From Bacilli bacterium (lineage in GTDB: Bacteria; Bacillota_I; Bacilli_A; ML615J-28; CAG-698): a DNA stretch of 8,879 nt. Made by a program: the position numbers and the translations under genes. Under the pieces are notes generated by a model that was given only the letters and a program-made list of their open reading frames with translations, was not told where the DNA came from and did no database searches. Below are positions 6,126 to 8,879 of the stretch, one piece after another. Location of the stretch: contig JAQUUM010000039.1 of the NCBI GenBank assembly GCA_028693885.1, positions 1-8,879 of the forward strand, read 5' to 3'. The first letter of the stretch is position 1. Each line of letters starts with the position of its first letter.

Positions 6126-7710
6126 TTTTTGGAATTTAGTAAAAATAAATTTAATTAGTGATTTTAAATTAAATAAAGTTTTTAAATGGTTAAAAACTAA
6201 ATCTCATTTTAAAATCCCTTTGCTTATTTTTTCTTCACTTTTTCTTTATGTATTAATTATGGGGATAGCTGGTGCTTACTTTTATATGTTTGGAGAAATT
6301 TTTAACGAAGCTAATGCTATTCACTTGATTTTATTGTTAGGTATTTCAGTTGCTTCATTCTTTTCTTTGATTACTACAGTATTAAAAGTAAATGGTTATT
6401 TGTTTGGAGCTAAAGACTTTGATTTTTTAATGTCGATGCCTATAAAGAATAAAACGATTATAAGTTCTAAACTTTTTGGATTATACTTACTTAATTTGTT
6501 TTTCTTTTCTATTATTTATGTTCCTGCAGTAATACTATATTTTTATTTCGGAAGTTTTGATCTTATATCTTTAATAATTTCTATTTTTATATTTATCATT
6601 GCCCCTCTTTTTCCAATTGCTTTAAGTGGGTTTATAGGATATATTGGTGGTTTCTTTATTTATAAGTTTAAATATAAACAATTGCTAACTATAGTTGGAA
6701 GTTTAATTTTTATAGTAGTAATAATGGCTTTTACTTTTACAATGCCAGAAACTGGCAATGCAGAAATAGCTTCTTTCTTTGAAGAAAGATTTAAAAATAT
6801 TTATTATCTCTCTGTTTTTGCTGTAGCTGCGATTCAAAAAGATTTTATTGCTTTGCTAATATTTAGTGGAGTTTCAATTATTCCAAGTATTATATTTATT
6901 TTATTGGTTGCGAAAAACTTTATTGCAGCTAATGATAGAACAAAAAGAGTTTATCGTAATAAGAATTATGTCTATGTTTCAAAAACTCCAAGTTCGATTA
7001 GAATATCTTTAATAAAAAAAGAATTTAAAAGATATTTTACAATTCCAATTTACTTCTTTAATACAATTGTGGGACCGATTATGTCTACTATTATGATTGT
7101 TGTTTTTTTGACATCATCACAGGAAGTATTAAATGGAGTAACACTAGATAACTCGTTGTTTTATTTAATCCTAATTGCTATTTCAATTTTAACTTATGGA
7201 ATGATATCAACAACAGCTTCATCTATTTCATTAGAGGGCAAACAATTTTGGATTATGAAGTCACTTCCTATTCCAACAGAAGAAGTATTCTTTTCTAAAA
7301 TGGCAGTAAATATAGGAATATGTTTACCATTTATTTTTATTAATCCAATTCTAGCAACGTTTTTTTTAGGTTTTAATTTAGTTGGCTTTGTATTTTTGAT
7401 TTTAATTCCTAGTTTACTTATAATATTTATTAGCGCATTAGGTTTGTTAGTAAACTTGATTTTTCCAAGATTTGATTGGGATACTCCAACTAAGGTCGTA
7501 AAACAAAGTGCAAGTGTACTAGTTGCGATGATATGTGGGTTTGTAGTAACAGCAATATTTATTGTTGTAGGGTATTTATTACTTGATAATGGTTTGGACT
7601 TAATTTATGTTTATTTAGCAGGAAGCTTATTAGCATTATTACTTACAGTTTTAGTTTTAGTTGTATTGTTAACAAAAGGTAAAAAGATTTATGAACGCTT
7701 AAGTGCTTAA
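6118..7710 (+). CDS. ABC-2-type exporter permease, putative 12-TM
   Basis: This integral membrane protein has 530 aa. ATG 6118 lies within the end of the ATPase gene (ATGAATAA), with TTGGAG (6105-6110) as SD. About twelve hydrophobic segments are visible, roughly at 33-55, 67-90, 120-143, 146-180 (probably two), 188-208, 243-265, 312-332, 345-367, 396-416, 420-445, 463-488 and 496-518. It resembles the large Firmicute 'putative ABC exporter' permeases (ABC_tran_2 type). Two cytoplasmic motifs match each other: KDFDFLMSMPIKNKTIISSK (99-118) and KQFWIMKSLPIPTEEVFFSK (375-394). This indicates a duplicated six-helix unit, so one chain may supply both halves of the channel. It works with the upstream ATPase. 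The cargo is unknown; peptides, lipids and drugs are all possible. Confidence 0.88.
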   Translation: MNNFWNLVKINLISDFKLNKVFKWLKTKSHFKIPLLIFSSLFLYVLIMGIAGAYFYMFGEIFNEANAIHLILLLGISVASFFSLITTVLKVNGYLFGAKDFDFLMSMPIKNKTIISSKLFGLYLLNLFFFSIIYVPAVILYFYFGSFDLISLIISIFIFIIAPLFPIALSGFIGYIGGFFIYKFKYKQLLTIVGSLIFIVVIMAFTFTMPETGNAEIASFFEERFKNIYYLSVFAVAAIQKDFIALLIFSGVSIIPSIIFILLVAKNFIAANDRTKRVYRNKNYVYVSKTPSSIRISLIKKEFKRYFTIPIYFFNTIVGPIMSTIMIVVFLTSSQEVLNGVTLDNSLFYLILIAISILTYGMISTTASSISLEGKQFWIMKSLPIPTEEVFFSKMAVNIGICLPFIFINPILATFFLGFNLVGFVFLILIPSLLIIFISALGLLVNLIFPRFDWDTPTKVVKQSASVLVAMICGFVVTAIFIVVGYLLLDNGLDLIYVYLAGSLLALLLTVLVLVVLLTKGKKIYERLSA

Positions 7711-7716
7711 AAAAAT

Positions 7717-7747
7717 AATCTCAAAGAAAATATCTTTGAGATTTTTT
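7717..7747. terminator. Bidirectional terminator between permease and TIR genes
   Basis: A perfect 11-bp stem pairs 7717-7727 (AATCTCAAAGA) with 7733-7743 around a 5-nt loop. On the plus strand it is followed by six T (7742-7747). On the minus strand the seven A at 7709-7715 supply a U-run. It therefore serves both convergent genes, whose stop codons lie within about 10 nt on either side. Confidence 0.92.
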
Positions 7748-7751
7748 ATGT

Positions 7752-8270
7752 TTAAATGCAGTCAACTGTAGAAATATTAAGTTTTTCATAAATTTCATGA
7801 TCATAGATAAACGTACCACTTTTCTCTTTAGTCACAGCAATAGCGTGTTGTTTTGGCCAATCAACTAAAGCAAATTCTAAAATGTCTGGATGAAATGGAA
7901 TGTGAATTGAAATTTGTTTTTTTAAATAAGTAGGACATCTTGCGAAATCAATTGATCTTAAACCATTTGTATTAATAACAATTAAAGGGATTTGGCTATT
8001 ACAAGCAGCTTCTATTTGCCAACGAACAAACTTTCTAAGGCTTTTAGTAGTAGGACCCATTAACAAAACTACAACTTTTGCTTCGGTTACTTTGCTTTGA
8101 ATTTGAGGTTTAATAACTTCATCATTAAGTTTATTAACTTTATTTGCAAATTCAATTCCATCTATAAAGTTATAGCTGTTTCCTAATTTGTTTTTCCAAA
8201 GTTTAATTTGGTCATAAAATTTTTTGTCAACAGCAGGATCTAAGGCAACATAAATTTTTTCTTCAATCAT
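7752..8270 (-). CDS. Standalone TIR-domain protein, ThsB-like (MTH538/DUF1863 type)
   Basis: This is a soluble protein of 172 aa on the minus strand. The start at 8270 is supported by AAGGAG (plus-strand 8278-8283) 7 nt upstream. The order of elements fits the TIR-like fold: a first strand EKIYVAL (4-10), a helix with KLWKNKLGNSYNF, a strand-like VVVLLMGPTT (66-75), then RKFVRWQIEAA (79-89) and PLIVIN (95-100). Within that stretch W84 and E87 match the W-x-x-E pattern of ThsB-like TIR proteins, where the glutamate is the catalytic NAD-cleaving residue. In Thoeris defence, ThsB senses phage and makes an NAD-derived signal that activates ThsA. No ThsA-like effector is in this window; the region upstream holds tRNA genes. 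The C-terminal about 50 residues are unassigned. It could be an orphan signalling enzyme, a defence remnant, or part of a system with a remote partner. Confidence 0.75.
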   Translation of the reverse strand: MIEEKIYVALDPAVDKKFYDQIKLWKNKLGNSYNFIDGIEFANKVNKLNDEVIKPQIQSKVTEAKVVVLLMGPTTKSLRKFVRWQIEAACNSQIPLIVINTNGLRSIDFARCPTYLKKQISIHIPFHPDILEFALVDWPKQHAIAVTKEKSGTFIYDHEIYEKLNISTVDCI

Positions 8271-8301
8271 TTTTTAACTCCTTAAATAGTAATCTTTTCA
8301 A

Positions 8302-8320
8302 TATGTTATATTGTAACATA
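8302..8320. promoter_or_regulatory. Inverted repeat over the TIR promoter -10, possible operator
   Basis: A perfect 7-bp inverted repeat pairs TATGTTA (8302-8308) with TAACATA (8314-8320) around 5 nt. It covers the -10 box and the expected transcript start of the TIR gene, where a dimeric repressor would block transcription. No regulator gene is visible nearby. AT-rich DNA makes such repeats fairly common by chance. Confidence 0.4.
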
Positions 8321-8338
8321 AATAATAAAAAAAACCAA
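8310..8338 (-). promoter_or_regulatory. Promoter of the TIR gene
   Basis: Read on the minus strand, a -35 box TTGGTT (8338-8333) and a -10 box TACAAT (8315-8310) are separated by 17 nt. The -10 is extended (TGTTACAAT). The transcript would start near 8303, leaving a leader of about 33 nt with the SD of the TIR gene. Confidence 0.7.
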
Positions 8339-8345
8339 TAAATTC

Positions 8346-8374
8346 TTGCAAATCTTGGTAAAGTTTAGTATAAT
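8346..8374 (+). promoter_or_regulatory. Promoter of the tRNA-Trp/tRNA-His operon
   Basis: A -35 box TTGCAA (8346-8351) and a consensus -10 box TATAAT (8369-8374) are separated by 17 nt, with the transcript start about 10 nt before the tRNA-Trp 5' end. Its -35 lies only 7 nt from the -35 of the divergent TIR promoter, so polymerase binding at the two may compete. Confidence 0.85.
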
Positions 8375-8390
8375 GATTAAGCAATGTGAT

Positions 8391-8464
8391 AGGGGTATCA
8401 TACAATGGTAGTATAGCGGTCTCCAAAACCGTCAATGTGGGTTCGAATCCTACTACCCCTGCCA
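8391..8464 (+). tRNA. tRNA-Trp (anticodon CCA)
   Basis: A full cloverleaf can be drawn. The acceptor 8391-8397 pairs with 8454-8460. The D-arm stem ATAC/GTAT is at 8400-8403 and 8411-8414. The anticodon stem is 8416-8420 with 8428-8432, and the loop carries CCA at 8423-8425. The T-arm GTGGG/CCTAC encloses loop TTCGAAT (8442-8448). Discriminator G8461 and an encoded CCA end (8462-8464) follow. Anticodon CCA reads UGG only, which agrees with the standard genetic code for this organism. Confidence 0.97.
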
Positions 8465-8475
8465 TTTATATATCT

Positions 8476-8552
8476 GGCGGTTGTGGCGAAGTGGTTAACG
8501 CTCCGGATTGTGGCTCCGGCATTCGTGGGTTCGATTCCCATCAGTCGCCCCA
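8476..8552 (+). tRNA. tRNA-His (anticodon GTG)
   Basis: The acceptor 8477-8483 pairs with 8542-8548 (with G-U pairs). An extra 5' G at 8476 (G-1) stands opposite C73 (8549), the identity mark of tRNA-His. The D-stem is GCG/CGC. The anticodon stem CCGGA/TCCGG (8503-8507 with 8515-8519) carries GTG at 8510-8512. The T-arm GTGGG/CCCAT encloses TTCGATT (8530-8536), and CCA is encoded at 8550-8552. It is 11 nt downstream of tRNA-Trp and cotranscribed with it. Confidence 0.97.
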
Positions 8553-8565
8553 TTTTTTGAAATCT

Positions 8566-8597
8566 ATAGGTCTTCTAAAAAGAGGATCTATTTTTTA
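8566..8597 (+). terminator. Terminator of the tRNA operon
   Basis: An 11-bp stem pairs 8566-8576 (ATAGGTCTTCT) with 8581-8591 (AGAGGATCTAT), with two G-U pairs and an AAAA loop. It is followed by T 8591-8596. It lies 14 nt after the tRNA-His CCA end. Confidence 0.88.
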
Positions 8598-8604
8598 TTT
8601 TTAT

Positions 8605-8646
8605 AGGGAATTTTAGCCAATAATGGTTAGAATATCCTCTTTTTTT
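8605..8646 (+). terminator. Second, tandem terminator
   Basis: A 14-position stem pairs 8605-8618 with 8625-8638, with one A-A mismatch and three G-U pairs, around a 6-nt loop. It is followed by a run of seven T (8640-8646). No gene lies between it and the tRNA terminator, so it is either a backup or the remains of a lost gene's 3' end. Confidence 0.75.
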
Positions 8647-8690
8647 ATACTTATATGAAACATTTAGATTTAAACACTATAGGAGACTGA

Positions 8691-8758
8691 CCACGGACTC
8701 GAACCTTTTACTTATGGGATTCGAATGTTAGGTTCTTATGGGACTCGAACCAATAAGA
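8691..8758. repeat. Triple tRNA T-arm-like repeat, antisense orientation
   Basis: Three copies of a GGAYTCGAA core occur at 8695-8703, 8717-8725 and 8741-8749, spaced 22 and 24 nt. The last two share a longer unit, CTTATGGGAYTCGAA (8711-8725 and 8735-8749), with one difference. On the minus strand each core reads TTCGART, the tRNA T-loop sequence. The third copy sits in a hairpin TCTTAT/ATAAGA (8734-8739 with 8753-8758). The second is enclosed by GAACCT/AGGTTC (8701-8706 with 8730-8735). The segment 8738-8751 matches the reverse complement of the tRNA-His T-arm (8528-8541) at 13 of 14 positions. No complete cloverleaf can be folded on either strand. Origin and role are unknown; tRNA-gene remnants or T-loop-mimic RNA are possible. 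Confidence 0.6.
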
Positions 8759-8766
8759 GATAATGG

Positions 8767-8795
8767 TGGAAATATATTTGGAATTATGGTATAAT
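8767..8795 (+). promoter_or_regulatory. Promoter of the right-edge acetyltransferase gene
   Basis: A consensus -10 TATAAT (8790-8795) is preceded by TGG, giving an extended -10. A weaker -35 TGGAAA (8767-8772) lies 17 nt upstream. The predicted start near 8802 leaves a leader of about 30 nt with SD GAGGTG (8822-8827). Confidence 0.75.
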
Positions 8796-8832
8796 AACTA
8801 TTAGATAAATTAGAATTTGACGAGGTGTTTCA

Positions 8833-8879
8833 ATGGTTAGAATAGCAAGAAATAAAGACAGTCGTGTTTTGGCAGAAAT
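8833..8879 (+). CDS. Probable GNAT-family acetyltransferase, N-terminal fragment
   Basis: The frame opens at ATG 8833, 5 nt after GAGGTG (8822-8827), and runs off the right edge. The visible residues MVRIARNKDSRVLAE match the usual GNAT N-terminus, a strand of the type (I/V)RIA followed by x-x-D-x-x-x-(I/L)-A-E at the start of the first helix. GNAT enzymes move an acetyl group from acetyl-CoA to amines on small molecules or proteins. Fifteen complete codons are too few to place the subfamily, and the acetyl-CoA-binding motif is outside the window. The gene has its own promoter and is independent of the tRNA operon. Confidence 0.55.
   Translation, partial: MVRIARNKDSRVLAE

Noticed and set aside
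8386..8616. A 76-codon plus-strand open frame over the tRNA region
   Set aside because: It lies across both tRNA genes and the tRNA terminator; its sequence is the usual spurious translation of tRNA (motifs like VNVGSNPTTP).
8674..8685. Similarity to the phage T7 promoter core (CACTATAGGAGA)
   Set aside because: Only the short core near the start site matches; the upstream recognition part of the T7 promoter is absent and no phage genes are seen.
8683..8758. A minus-strand tRNA gene over the T-arm-like repeats
   Set aside because: Although the end of the block (GGTTCGAGTCC and beyond) looks like a tRNA 3' part, no D-arm, anticodon stem or matching acceptor 5' strand can be folded.
1..8879. 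UGA read as tryptophan, as in most Mollicutes
   Set aside because: Conserved tryptophans use TGG, genes contain no internal TGA, TGA closes the first P-II gene, and the tRNA-Trp here has anticodon CCA.
1..8879. CRISPR arrays, insertion sequences or prophage genes
   Set aside because: No regularly spaced identical repeats, transposase or integrase motifs were found; the only repeat block is the short T-arm-like one.

Overview
The window is AT-rich DNA from a low-GC Gram-positive lineage. It fits an Acholeplasma-like mollicute best, with early-branching Firmicutes such as Erysipelotrichia-type organisms as the alternative. The evidence is strongly A/T-biased codon use, short intergenic gaps, sigma-A-type promoters (several with a TGn extended -10), a tRNA-Trp with anticodon CCA and long frames with TGG tryptophans and no internal TGA. 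Together these indicate the standard genetic code rather than the UGA=Trp code of Mycoplasma and Spiroplasma. A fragment at the left edge resembles the C-terminus of a phytoene/squalene synthase, which would suit carotenoid-making acholeplasmas. The taxonomy is an inference.

Left edge to 5318: after the partial synthase-like gene and its terminator, a promoter (146-173) drives what looks like a five-gene operon. It encodes a two-repeat DUF1538 membrane protein (probable cation/proton antiporter type), two different small P-II-like proteins, and two paralogous surface lipoproteins. Each lipoprotein carries two Big2-type Ig-like domains followed by an HtrA/DegP-like serine protease domain; only the first also has a PDZ-like C-terminus. 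The first three genes overlap by 8 nt each, the protease genes follow with strong Shine-Dalgarno (SD) sequences, and a 14-bp hairpin closes the unit. The likely picture is a P-II-gated ion transporter co-expressed with cell-envelope proteases.

5365-7747: a separate promoter drives an ABC ATPase and an overlapping 12-TM ABC-2-type permease with an internal duplication. This two-gene exporter ends at a bidirectional terminator shared with the convergent gene downstream.

7752-8552: a minus-strand gene encodes a standalone ThsB-like TIR-domain protein, a candidate NAD-derived signal-producing defence enzyme. Its promoter overlaps an inverted repeat and lies back to back with the promoter of a tRNA-Trp/tRNA-His operon on the plus strand.

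8553-8879: this stretch holds two successive terminators and then an unusual block (8691-8758) with three copies of a sequence antisense to tRNA T-arms. One copy matches the reverse complement of the neighbouring tRNA-His T-arm at 13 of 14 positions. A promoter and the first 15 codons of a probable GNAT acetyltransferase reach the right edge.

The best candidates for something new are the orphan TIR protein beside tRNA genes, the triple T-arm-mimic repeat, and the coupling of a DUF1538/twin-P-II module to twin Ig-like/HtrA lipoproteases.
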